Part shown: positions 16,640 to 24,580 of the stretch, one piece after another | Numbering within the stretch: position 1 is the first letter of the stretch | Layout of the letters: each line of letters begins with the position of its first letter | Source of the DNA: Olsenella sp. Marseille-P4559 | GTDB lineage: Bacteria > Actinomycetota > Coriobacteriia > Coriobacteriales > Atopobiaceae | Length of the DNA stretch: 64,000 nt | Assembly (NCBI RefSeq): GCF_900605015.1 | Contig: NZ_LR027574.1 | Location: forward strand, 635,610-699,609 | Direction of reading: 5' to 3' | The notes under the pieces: generated by a model | Database searches by the model: none | What the model saw: the letters and a program-made list of their open reading frames with translations, nothing else | What the model was told of the DNA's origin: nothing | Translations under genes and position numbers: made by a program

Positions 16640-17362
16640 ATGTACTCATTTGACAGCAGGGTGCGCTACAGCGAGTGTGACGAGAACGGCGTTCTCGCGT
16701 TGGTGCCCATGATGAACTACCTGCAAGACTGCTCTACTTTCCAGTGCGAGGCCAAGGGAAGGGGCATTAGGGAGCTTCGCCGCGACCACCTCGGCTGGTT
16801 TGTGACGTCTTGGCTCATTGAGATAAGCTCACTTCCCCGCTTCTGCGACACCATCACAACGAGCACCTGGTGCTATGGCATGAAACGGCTCCAGGTGGGA
16901 CGCTGCTTCGAGGTTCTGGGAGCAGATGGAACGCGTCACGTATGTGCGGACTCCCAATGGTATATGTACGACTTCTCGCGGGAGCATGTCATCACCATCC
17001 CGGATAGCGAATCGGTCTATCTGGAGGGTGACGAACGCCCGAAAGACCTCCCGCAGATCTCTCATCACCTCAAGCCCCAAGGCGAAGGCACGCCCACATC
17101 CGCAATCGTCATCACCGAGCAGCACCTCGACACCAACCGTCACGTGAACAACGCCGAGTACGTGCGCTTTGCCCTTCTTGCCGCGGGCGAGTTGGGGCAC
17201 GCCATGGACCTTGCGAGCCTCGAGGTGCAGTACCGCGCCATGGCTCTTCTCGGCGACACGCTGCAGCCGGTGGTCTATGGCGGCGGCAGCGAGGTCACCG
17301 TGAGCATTGACGGCGTGGACGGCAAGCCCCGCGCCATCGTGAGGATGGAGGGGCGCGCGTAA
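16640..17362 (+). CDS. acyl-ACP thioesterase (acyl-ACP thioesterase II family)
   Basis: 240 residues; ATG after CGGAGGCAGC. A double hot-dog fold is indicated by VRYSECDENGVLALVPMMNYLQD near the N terminus and HLDTNRHVNNAEYVRFA in the second half, the Asn-His pair of the plant FatA/FatB-like bacterial thioesterases. It hydrolyses acyl-ACP to release fatty acid, which may set membrane chain length. It is followed by a NUDIX gene sharing one base (TAATG). Confidence 0.88.
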   Translation: MYSFDSRVRYSECDENGVLALVPMMNYLQDCSTFQCEAKGRGIRELRRDHLGWFVTSWLIEISSLPRFCDTITTSTWCYGMKRLQVGRCFEVLGADGTRHVCADSQWYMYDFSREHVITIPDSESVYLEGDERPKDLPQISHHLKPQGEGTPTSAIVITEQHLDTNRHVNNAEYVRFALLAAGELGHAMDLASLEVQYRAMALLGDTLQPVVYGGGSEVTVSIDGVDGKPRAIVRMEGRA

Positions 17363-17799
17363 TGGCCGAGCAGGACGAGAACACATCCACGATACACGTG
17401 GCGGCAGCCATCATCCAGCGAGACGGGCGCATCCTGGCGGCACGCCGCGCGCATGGCATGGACGGCTGGGAGTTCCCCGGTGGCAAGGTCGAGCAGGGCG
17501 AGACGGGCGAGGAGGCCTGCCGCCGCGAGGTCATAGAGGAGCTTGGCTGCAAGCTCCAGGTCATGTGGCCTCTTGACACGCTGACGTATGACTATCCTGA
17601 GTTTCACCTGGTCATGGACTGCTTTGTGTGCACGCTGGCACCAGACGCAGAGCCCAAGGCCAAGCCTGGAGTGCACAAGGAGCTGCGCTGGCTTGGGCAC
17701 GGGGACCTTCTCGATGTGGCGTGGCTGCCAGCAGACCAGGGCCTCGTCCAGACACTGGGGCTCGCCTGGGACCAGTTCATGGAGTCGGAACACCTGTAA
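17362..17799 (+). CDS. NUDIX hydrolase, MutT-like (8-oxo-dGTP diphosphatase type)
   Basis: 145 residues. The Nudix box GGKVEQGETGEEACRREV then IEELG matches Gx5Ex7REUxEExGU completely. The N terminus IHVAAAIIQRDGRILAARRA and the FPGGKVE context are those of MutT-type (d)NTP pyrophosphohydrolases that sanitise the nucleotide pool. The start overlaps the thioesterase stop. Followed after 43 bp by thyA and folA, so the run may form one nucleotide-metabolism operon. Confidence 0.9.
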   Translation: MAEQDENTSTIHVAAAIIQRDGRILAARRAHGMDGWEFPGGKVEQGETGEEACRREVIEELGCKLQVMWPLDTLTYDYPEFHLVMDCFVCTLAPDAEPKAKPGVHKELRWLGHGDLLDVAWLPADQGLVQTLGLAWDQFMESEHL

Positions 17800-17842
17800 G
17801 GGCAAACCTGCCCATACGCCACCACACAGAGGAGGGAAACCC

Positions 17843-18691
17843 ATGAGCAAGGCAGACGACATCTTCGTCGACATGTGCACCGATATTCTCGACCACGGCA
17901 CCACGACCGAGGGGCAAAAGGTTCGCCCGCACTGGGAAGACGGGACGCCGGCCTACACCATCAAGCGCTTTGGCATATGCAACCGCTACGACCTGCGCGA
18001 GGAGTTCCCCGCCATCACGCTACGTCGCACGGCACTCAAGAGTGCGATGGACGAGGTTCTCTGGATCTACCAGCGCAAATCGAACAACGTCCACGACCTC
18101 CACAGTCACATCTGGGATGAGTGGGCAGACGGGACCGGTTCTATTGGCAAGGCGTACGGCTACCAGGTGGGCAAGGTCTCCCACTATGCCGACGGCGACT
18201 ACGACCAGATGGACCGCGTCTTAAAGGACCTGCGCGAGAACCCCTATTCGCGCCGCATCATGACCAACCTCTACACCTTCTCGGACCTCTCCGAGATGCA
18301 CCTGTACCCTTGCGCCTATAACGCCATCTACAACGTGACGCAGGAGCCCGGCGAGAGCCGTCCCACGCTCAACATGCTCCTCGTACAGCGGAGCCAAGAC
18401 GTGCTTGCCGCCAATAACTGGAACGTATGCCAGTACGCCATTCTGCTCATGATGGTGGCACAGGTATCCAACATGAACGCCGGTGAGCTGGTGCACATGA
18501 TTGCCGACGCCCACATCTACGACCGCCACGCACCCGTCATTCGCGAGCTCATCTCTCGTCCGCGCCTCTCCGCCCCGCAGGTGAGCCTCAATCCCGAGGT
18601 CACGAACTTCTACGACTTCACGACCGATGACCTTATCGTCGAGGGCTACCAATGCGGCCCACAGGTAAAGGGCATCCCCATCGCCATCTAG
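17843..18691 (+). CDS. thyA: thymidylate synthase
   Basis: 282 residues from ATG after GGAGGG. It makes dTMP from dUMP using 5,10-methylene-tetrahydrofolate. YPCAYN holds the catalytic Cys, in place of the common PPCH..; VQRSQDV is the phosphate-binding RS-D motif; WNVCQYAILLMM and DAHIYDRH supply the dUMP-binding Asn and Asp-His-Tyr. FGIxxRYDLREEFPAITLRR near the start is typical. The divergence at the active-site loop marks a separate ThyA clade. It is followed 8 nt later by folA, which recycles the dihydrofolate produced. Confidence 0.93.
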   Translation: MSKADDIFVDMCTDILDHGTTTEGQKVRPHWEDGTPAYTIKRFGICNRYDLREEFPAITLRRTALKSAMDEVLWIYQRKSNNVHDLHSHIWDEWADGTGSIGKAYGYQVGKVSHYADGDYDQMDRVLKDLRENPYSRRIMTNLYTFSDLSEMHLYPCAYNAIYNVTQEPGESRPTLNMLLVQRSQDVLAANNWNVCQYAILLMMVAQVSNMNAGELVHMIADAHIYDRHAPVIRELISRPRLSAPQVSLNPEVTNFYDFTTDDLIVEGYQCGPQVKGIPIAI

Positions 18692-18699
18692 GAGGAACC

Positions 18700-19215
18700 A
18701 TGAATGCAATCGTCGCCGTCTGCAGCGACTGGGGCATAGGCTATGGGGGCGAGCTTCTCGTCCACAGCAAGGTCGACATGCACCGCTTTGTTGAGCTGAC
18801 CATGGGCGGCACGGTTGTCATGGGCAGAAGGACCCTCGAGAGCTTTCCTGGGGGCCCCCTCAAGGGGAGAAGAAACGTCGTGGTCACCCATAACCCAGGC
18901 GAGCTCCCCAGGGGCGTGGTGGGTGTGGTCTCCCCCGCCGGTGCGCTCGATGCGGTTGCGGCCGATGACCCCAACAAGGTGTGGCTCATCGGCGGGGAGT
19001 CCGTCTACCGAGCGCTTCTCCCCCACTGCTCACATGTCTACGTGACCAAGTTCGACGTCGAGAAGCCCGCGGACGCCTTCTTCCCCAACCTAGACGAGGA
19101 CCCTGCATGGCACGTCGAGTCCACGGAGCCCGGCGGCACCACCAAGAGCTGCATCCCCTTCACCTTCGTCACCTATGAGACAGGGGGACTGCCCCCTGTC
19201 TTATCCCTGCGCTGA
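18700..19215 (+). CDS. folA: dihydrofolate reductase
   Basis: 171 residues from ATG after GGAGGAACC, 8 nt after thyA. It reduces dihydrofolate with NADPH. IVAVCSDWGIGYGGELLVHSK is the substrate loop (normally WAIG..G.LPW), TVVMGRRTLESFPG binds NADPH, and VWLIGGESVYRALLPHC is the GG-x-x-Y segment. The last codons run through a GAGACAGGGGGACTG palindrome, and the gene end overlaps the convergent lipoprotein gene by 15 nt, so the final residues may have been added by that repeat. Confidence 0.93.
   Translation: MNAIVAVCSDWGIGYGGELLVHSKVDMHRFVELTMGGTVVMGRRTLESFPGGPLKGRRNVVVTHNPGELPRGVVGVVSPAGALDAVAADDPNKVWLIGGESVYRALLPHCSHVYVTKFDVEKPADAFFPNLDEDPAWHVESTEPGGTTKSCIPFTFVTYETGGLPPVLSLR
19176..19203. 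terminator. bidirectional terminator palindrome of the GAGACAGGGGGAC type
   Basis: AGACAGGGGG-ACT-GCCCCCTGTCT inverted repeat at the junction of the convergent folA and lipoprotein genes, inside the folA coding end. A near-identical palindrome is at 62311-62341. Confidence 0.6.
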
Positions 19216-19896
19216 CGCTTCCTCCGCTGTGCGAATGTCTGTCCCGCCATAGAGCGCCGTGTAGAAGTCATCCGAGAGCGGCGTGTCGACACTCCAGGTA
19301 CCATTGTCTCCCTTCGTGAGGGAGACCGTGGCCTCCGTAGTGGCAGTGGTAGCGTCTTCGGCATCGAGGCGCTGGTAGAGGTAGTCGAAGAGCTTGTCGA
19401 CCAGGGCTGCTCGCCCACCCGAGTCAAGGGTCGGCTGCATATCGTCGGTAAGCATCCATGCCTCGAAGTCTGATGCCGCATTGGTGATGGCGTCCGAGAG
19501 GACTGCATTGGTGACGCTCACGCTCGCGGTGGCCGCCTTGCCGTCCTCGGCAACGCTCACGTCACCCACCTCATACGAGAAGTGTGAGAGCACATGCCTG
19601 TGGTACTCGGCCCCATCAATGCCAAACCCATCAAGCTTGGCTATGGTCGCATCATCGCCAAACTGGGGACTGGGTACGCCGCCATCGACAGGCTTGTCAT
19701 CGCCCTCCTCATCATCCTCCCTGGGATGCGCGATGGCATCGTAGCCGTCCATGAACTGCGTCACAGTCTCCGTGACCTTCTCAGCATCGCTCTTGCAGGC
19801 GGTAAGCAAGAAGCACACGACAAGCGCAAGGGCGAAAACCCCAAGGCACGAGAGCGCTTGGCCAAGCGGGCGGCGAGAATTGCGAGAGACACGCAT
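19201..19896 (-). CDS. lipoprotein of unknown function
   Basis: 231 residues. The signal peptide RRPLGQALSCLGVFALALVV then CFLLTACKSD is a clear lipobox (LTAC), so the mature protein should be lipid-anchored outside the membrane. The rest is an acidic, alanine-rich domain with no motif I recognise; it resembles small Coriobacteria lipoproteins with a helical DUF-type fold. ATG follows AAGGAG. Convergent with folA; the two gene ends overlap. Confidence 0.75.
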   Translation of the reverse strand: MRVSRNSRRPLGQALSCLGVFALALVVCFLLTACKSDAEKVTETVTQFMDGYDAIAHPREDDEEGDDKPVDGGVPSPQFGDDATIAKLDGFGIDGAEYHRHVLSHFSYEVGDVSVAEDGKAATASVSVTNAVLSDAITNAASDFEAWMLTDDMQPTLDSGGRAALVDKLFDYLYQRLDAEDATTATTEATVSLTKGDNGTWSVDTPLSDDFYTALYGGTDIRTAEEASAQG

Positions 19897-19972
19897 GTGG
19901 AACTCCTTGTGATGCGGAGACATTCCTGAAGGGCACCTGCCAAGCCTAGACGAACAGGCGCGCCCTGCACGC

Positions 19973-20002
19973 AAAGAGGCACCCAACGGCCGCTGGGTGC
20001 CT
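19973..20002 (-). terminator. terminator downstream of the APH-type kinase gene
   Basis: AGGCACCCA and TGGGTGCCT pair across 8 nt; the minus strand continues into CTTTGC. It lies 41 bp past the kinase stop. Confidence 0.6.
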
Positions 20003-20042
20003 CGGCTGAGCGCGACAACGACAACGTCTGTGGCGCGGAGGC

Positions 20043-20819
20043 CTACTCGTAGTCGCTGGCGACGTCAATCCAGTTGTTGAGGAACTCCTCGTTGTCCTTG
20101 CGACCACGCGAGAGCTCGGCTGCGGCAACAACGGGCAGCCAGTAGCTGATCTTCTGCTTGGCGATGTCCGCGGTCTTGGAGTACAGGTCGAGGTACTTGT
20201 CAGCGGCAGCGGGGAACTCAAGCGTGAGCAGCATGTAGGTCATGGCCGCATCGGCGTCGGGCAGGCCGACGGTGACATGCGTCCAGTCGCACACGAAGAG
20301 GTTGCCATCCTCGCCCACGACAACGTTAGTGGGGTTGAAGTCACCGTGGCAGATGGAGCGGCCCTTGCGAAGGCGGTCGGCACGCATCTGCAAATCGTAG
20401 CGGGCAGACGGGTCAAGCGACTTGACGCGTCCAATCATGCGGACGATCTTGTCGCACTGGCCGGTGAGCGCCTGTGGGGCGGGCGTGTTCTGGACCTTGA
20501 CCTGAAGGTCCACAAACGTCTTGAGAAGCTCATCGAACCTCTCGGTACCCTCGGCCTCCTTCATGAGGTCGTGCAGGGTGCGGCCAGGGAAGTACTCGTA
20601 GGCGAGGGCCCACGAGCCGTCCTCGACCTGCGACACCTCGAGGACCTTGGGGGTGTTGAGACCCTCGACCTGCTCAATGCGGGCGAGGTTCAGCGCCTCA
20701 CGAAAGATATCGACAGCGGGCTTGGTGCGCACAAAGGATTTCACAATCCTGTTGCCATCCTTGTAGACAACCTTGTTGTGGCGGCGAGCAAGCTCGACGC
20801 GCTCGTCAGAAAGCTGCAT
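20043..20819 (-). CDS. aminoglycoside phosphotransferase/choline kinase-like protein
   Basis: 258 residues. The kinase-like fold is marked by ICHGDFNPTNVVV (Brenner HGDxxxxN motif), FVCDWTHV (metal-binding Asp) and ALAYEYFPGRTLHDLM (hinge). Natural substrates of this group include small metabolites such as choline or sugars; resistance to an antibiotic cannot be inferred from sequence alone. Monocistronic: a hairpin follows, and adhE ends 33 bp upstream of its start in the same direction. Confidence 0.82.
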   Translation of the reverse strand: MQLSDERVELARRHNKVVYKDGNRIVKSFVRTKPAVDIFREALNLARIEQVEGLNTPKVLEVSQVEDGSWALAYEYFPGRTLHDLMKEAEGTERFDELLKTFVDLQVKVQNTPAPQALTGQCDKIVRMIGRVKSLDPSARYDLQMRADRLRKGRSICHGDFNPTNVVVGEDGNLFVCDWTHVTVGLPDADAAMTYMLLTLEFPAAADKYLDLYSKTADIAKQKISYWLPVVAAAELSRGRKDNEEFLNNWIDVASDYE

Positions 20820-20852
20820 GGTGATGCCTCCTAGTAGCCGGATGTGAGATGA

Positions 20853-23471
20853 CTAGTCCTCGTATGAGCTGGCAGGACGGCCGTAGTAGGCGTCGAGGTA
20901 GAGCTCCTTTATCTCGGATACGAGCGGGTAGCGCGGGTTGGCGCCGGTGCACTGGTCGTTGAAGGCCTGCAGGCTCATGTCGTCGAGGGTATCAAGGAAG
21001 TACTGCTCGTCAACGCCGTACTCGGCAATCGTGTGCTTGACGCCCACATGGTCGAAGAGCCCGCCGATCATCGTGAGGAAGTTCTCGAAGACCTCCTGGT
21101 CGTCCCTGCCCGTGGCACCACAGAAGCGGCCGGCCTCGGCGTAGCGGTGCAGCGTCTTGGGGTGGTCGTACTGTGGGAAGGTGCCCATCTTGGTGGGGCG
21201 CTCGGCTGCGTTGTAGCGCATGACGCGTCGCAGAATGACTGCGTTGGCCAGGCCGTGCGGAATGTGGTGGAAGGCACCAAGCTTGTGGGCCATGGAGTGG
21301 TTAATGCCCAGGAACGCGTTTGCGAAGGAAAGGCCGCCCAGGCAGGAGGCATTGGCCATGTGGTCGCGGGCCTCGACGTCAGAGCCGTCGTCATACGCGC
21401 GCGGCAGGTACTGGAAAACGAGCTTCATGCCACGCAGCGCAAAGGAGTCCGTGTAGTCGGACGCCATCATCGAGGCGTAGGCCTCAAGGCAGTGTGTGAG
21501 GACGTCAACGCCAGAGGCGGCGGTGAGGCCCTTGGGCTGCGTCATCATGTTGTCAGTGTCGACAATGGCCATGTTGGGCATGAGCTCGTAGTCCGTGACG
21601 GGCCACTTGATGCCAGTCTCGGCATCGGTGATGATGGCAAACGGCGTGACCTCGGAGCCGGTGCCCGAGGAGGTGGGGATGGCCACGAAGAAGGCCTTCT
21701 TGCCCATCTTGGGGAACGTGTAGACGCGCTTCCTGATGTCCATGAAGTCCATGCTCATGTCAGAGAAGTCCTCGTCAGGGCTCTCGTACATGGACCACAT
21801 GATCTTGCCGGCGTCCATGGCGGAGCCGCCGCCGATGGCGATGATGCAGTCGGGCTGGAAGGCGCGGAGAAGCTCCTCGCCCTTCTCGGCATCCTGGAGC
21901 TTGGGGTCGGGCGAGATGGACCAGAAGGACTCGTGCGCGATGCCCATCTCGTCGAGAGAGGCCTCGATTCTCTTGGTGAAGCCGCTCTCGTACAGGAACT
22001 TGTCGGTGACGATGAAAGCGCGCTTCTTGCCGTAGACGTCCTTGAGCTCGCGCAGGGCGACGGGCATGCAGCCCTTCTTGAAGTAGATCTTCTCGGGTGT
22101 ACGGAGCCACAACATGTTCTCACGCCTCTCAGCCACAGACTTGATGTTCAGAAGGTGCTGGGGGCCGACGTTGCCTGAGACGGAGTTGCCGCCCCAGGAG
22201 CCGCACCCGAGCGTGAGCGAGGGAGGCAGCATGAAGTTGTAGAGGTCGCCGATGCCGCCCATGGCGGCAGGGGTGTTCACGAGGATGCGGCAGGCCTTCA
22301 TGACCTCGGCGTGGTGGGCGATCTTGTCCTTCTCGTTGGGGTCAACGAAAAGCGACGCCGTATGGCCGTAGCCGCCGTCCGCCACGAGGCGGGAGGCCTT
22401 TGCGATAGCGTCATCAAAGTCGGTGGCATGGTACATGCCAAGGATGGTGGTGAGCTTCTCATGCGCCCAGGGCTCGGAGGGGTCAACCGAGGCGACCTCG
22501 CCGATAAGGACCTTGGTCGAAGGCGGAACCTCGACGCCGGCGGTGGCAGCGATCTTGGTCGCGGGCTGGCCGACCATCTTGGCGTTGACGCCACCGTTCA
22601 CGATAACGGTGTTGCCAACTTTGGCGATGTCCTCCCCCTGCAAGAAGAAGCAGCCGCGCTTCTGGAACTCGGCCTTCACCTTGTCGTAGACCTTGTCGAC
22701 CACGATCACGTTCTGCTCGGTTGCGCAGATCATGCCGTTGTCGAATGTCTTGGAGTGGATGATGGAGTTCACCGAGAGTTCGATGTCGGCGGAGTCATCG
22801 ATGATGGCGGGGTTGTTGCCAGGGCCAACGCCCAGGGCGGGCTTGCCCGAGCTGTAGGCGGCGTTGACCATGCCCGGGCCACCGGTGGCCAGGATGCAGT
22901 CGACGGAGCTCATGAGGGCACCGGTGAGCTCAATCGTGGGCGCAGGCACCCAGTCGATAATGCCCTTGGGGCATCCTGCGGCCTCGGCGGCGTCACGCAC
23001 GATACGGGCAGCCTCGATGGTGCACTTCTTGGCGCGCGGGTGCGGGCTGATGATGATGGCATTCCTCGTCTTGAGGCAGATCAGCGTCTTGAAGATTGCC
23101 GTAGACGTGGGGTTGGTGGTGGGGATAACGGCGGCGATGATGCCAAGGGGCTCGGCAATCTTCTTGTAGCCAAACGCCGGGTCGTCCTCGATAACGCCGC
23201 AGGTCTTGAGGTCCTTGTACTTGTTGTAGATGTACTCGGAGGCAAAGTGGTTCTTGATGACCTTGTCCTCCATGATGCCCATGCCGGTCTCTTCGACCGC
23301 CATCTGGGCGAGAGGAGTGCGTGCCTTGTTTGCTGCCATGGCGGCAGCGTAGAAAATCTTGTCCACCTGCTCCTGGGTGAACGTGGCGAACTCCGCTTGG
23401 GCGGCGCGCATCTCCTTGATGCGTGTTGCCAGCGCGTCCACGCTGTCAATGACCGTAGCCTTCTCTGCCAT
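20853..23471 (-). CDS. adhE: bifunctional acetaldehyde-CoA/alcohol dehydrogenase
   Basis: 872 residues from ATG after GGAGGTAAC. The N-terminal aldehyde dehydrogenase half (to about residue 430) contains GPGNNPAII and the catalytic Cys in DNGMICATEQNV. The C-terminal iron-dependent alcohol dehydrogenase half has GGGSAMDAGK, FVAIPTSSGTGSEVTPFA and the iron ligands around LGINHSMAHKLGAFHHIPHG. It converts acetyl-CoA to ethanol with two NADH, regenerating NAD during fermentation, and usually assembles into spirosomes. The 385-bp upstream gap is the likely regulatory region. Confidence 0.97.
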   Translation of the reverse strand: MAEKATVIDSVDALATRIKEMRAAQAEFATFTQEQVDKIFYAAAMAANKARTPLAQMAVEETGMGIMEDKVIKNHFASEYIYNKYKDLKTCGVIEDDPAFGYKKIAEPLGIIAAVIPTTNPTSTAIFKTLICLKTRNAIIISPHPRAKKCTIEAARIVRDAAEAAGCPKGIIDWVPAPTIELTGALMSSVDCILATGGPGMVNAAYSSGKPALGVGPGNNPAIIDDSADIELSVNSIIHSKTFDNGMICATEQNVIVVDKVYDKVKAEFQKRGCFFLQGEDIAKVGNTVIVNGGVNAKMVGQPATKIAATAGVEVPPSTKVLIGEVASVDPSEPWAHEKLTTILGMYHATDFDDAIAKASRLVADGGYGHTASLFVDPNEKDKIAHHAEVMKACRILVNTPAAMGGIGDLYNFMLPPSLTLGCGSWGGNSVSGNVGPQHLLNIKSVAERRENMLWLRTPEKIYFKKGCMPVALRELKDVYGKKRAFIVTDKFLYESGFTKRIEASLDEMGIAHESFWSISPDPKLQDAEKGEELLRAFQPDCIIAIGGGSAMDAGKIMWSMYESPDEDFSDMSMDFMDIRKRVYTFPKMGKKAFFVAIPTSSGTGSEVTPFAIITDAETGIKWPVTDYELMPNMAIVDTDNMMTQPKGLTAASGVDVLTHCLEAYASMMASDYTDSFALRGMKLVFQYLPRAYDDGSDVEARDHMANASCLGGLSFANAFLGINHSMAHKLGAFHHIPHGLANAVILRRVMRYNAAERPTKMGTFPQYDHPKTLHRYAEAGRFCGATGRDDQEVFENFLTMIGGLFDHVGVKHTIAEYGVDEQYFLDTLDDMSLQAFNDQCTGANPRYPLVSEIKELYLDAYYGRPASSYED

Positions 23472-23856
23472 GTTACCTCCATATCCACAATCGACCGACC
23501 GATTGGGGCCAGTCGAACCAACAACAAGCAAACGAACGTGAGGTAAAACGTGTTTTGATACATACGGTGCGTCAAGTAAATAGGCAGACGGCTAGCCTTC
23601 TCCCCCAAACGCCACTCGACGTCCATATCATACCGCTTACGGTCGATTGTGCATATAGATGAGCACATTGTTTGCCAAAAGGTTTCTGTCCTACGAAAGC
23701 CTACAACCCAGGATAACGTTCCCGTACCGCCCGTCTCGGACGGCTGGTGGGCAGGGTGTTAGCTGGACCGTCGCTGTGCGCATACATGACAATGGTTTTC
23801 CGGCACTCGGCACGATTGGTGCTGGGGTGTCTGCGCATCAACGGGCAATGGGCCTG
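23472..23856. other. intergenic region upstream of adhE
   Basis: 385 bp without a convincing gene. It holds the adhE ribosome site (GGAGGTAAC at 23472-23480) and an AT-richer stretch (23540-23660) likely to contain the adhE promoter. I see no clear Rex-type palindrome. Confidence 0.5.
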
Positions 23857-24483
23857 CTATCTATCCAGCTGTTTGAGCCTATGCTCCAAGGCTATAACCT
23901 GACGCATGGGGTCATCGGGCGTGCAAGTTACCCGGTGCCAAGTGTCTCCGCCACGGACCCGAAAGTCCACAAATGGCCCAAAGCCGCCTTCAAGCGTGCG
24001 CGCTGCCACCGAGAACGACGCGTCCTCCTTAACCCCCGGGTACACCACACCCTCGACCGCCGGGTGGCACACGAGATACCTCGCAACCGCCTGCGCCGCA
24101 TCGGACGATTTTCGCCACTCCTGAAGCCTGTGTTCGAGAAGCGCGTGCTCCCTCTCCCCCACCTCCACACCGGCTGCAAGCAGCAAGCGCCCCTCACCTG
24201 ATATGCCTCGATAGACCCACACAAGAACGCGGCCATCTGGCCCCTCATCCATCGGCATGAAGGCTACGTCTGCGCCGAGGCGCACCGCGGGGCACGCGCC
24301 CCCCGTAAGAGAGAGATCGCAGGCGAGAGAGGCTCCCCCATCGTGCGCGGCGGCAGCCAGCGCCCGAATGTCAGCACAGCGCTCGGGCTTTCCGGCAAGC
24401 GGTGCTACCACTTGCACGCCGAGAAGGGCCCGATCGAGCTCCCCCTGGCTCACCACGCGCAGCACGAAGGGTCGCTTGGACAT
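23857..24483 (-). CDS. shortened Cys/Met-metabolism PLP-enzyme relative lacking the cofactor lysine
   Basis: 208 residues, about half the usual length of cystathionine synthase/lyase-type enzymes. The second half aligns by eye with their C-terminal domain: AQAVARYLVCHPAVEGVVYP, GVKEDASFSVAARTLEGGFG, PFVDFRVRG. The first half keeps the DNTF..P..LGAD-like strand as CDLSLTGGACPAVRLGADVA, but where the family has HS.TKY.GGH with the PLP lysine this protein reads FMPMDEGPDGR. It is therefore unlikely to bind PLP as a Schiff base. It has an orderly frame, so it may be a non-catalytic derivative rather than recent debris. Function unknown. Confidence 0.55.
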   Translation of the reverse strand: MSKRPFVLRVVSQGELDRALLGVQVVAPLAGKPERCADIRALAAAAHDGGASLACDLSLTGGACPAVRLGADVAFMPMDEGPDGRVLVWVYRGISGEGRLLLAAGVEVGEREHALLEHRLQEWRKSSDAAQAVARYLVCHPAVEGVVYPGVKEDASFSVAARTLEGGFGPFVDFRVRGGDTWHRVTCTPDDPMRQVIALEHRLKQLDR

Positions 24484-24580
24484 GGTCCTTGCTCCTCTCG
24501 GTAAATGGACACAAGCGGCGAGGCGACCTTAGCGGCCGTCCCGCCGTAGGCTATCACAGGCTTGTCTCAGTCGACGCGCA

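Noticed and set aside
20043-20819. Aminoglycoside resistance gene
   Set aside because: HGDFNPTN marks the fold only; no sequence feature points to antibiotic substrates.
23472-23856. Rex operator before adhE
   Set aside because: No TTGTGA-N6-TCACAA-like palindrome could be found.
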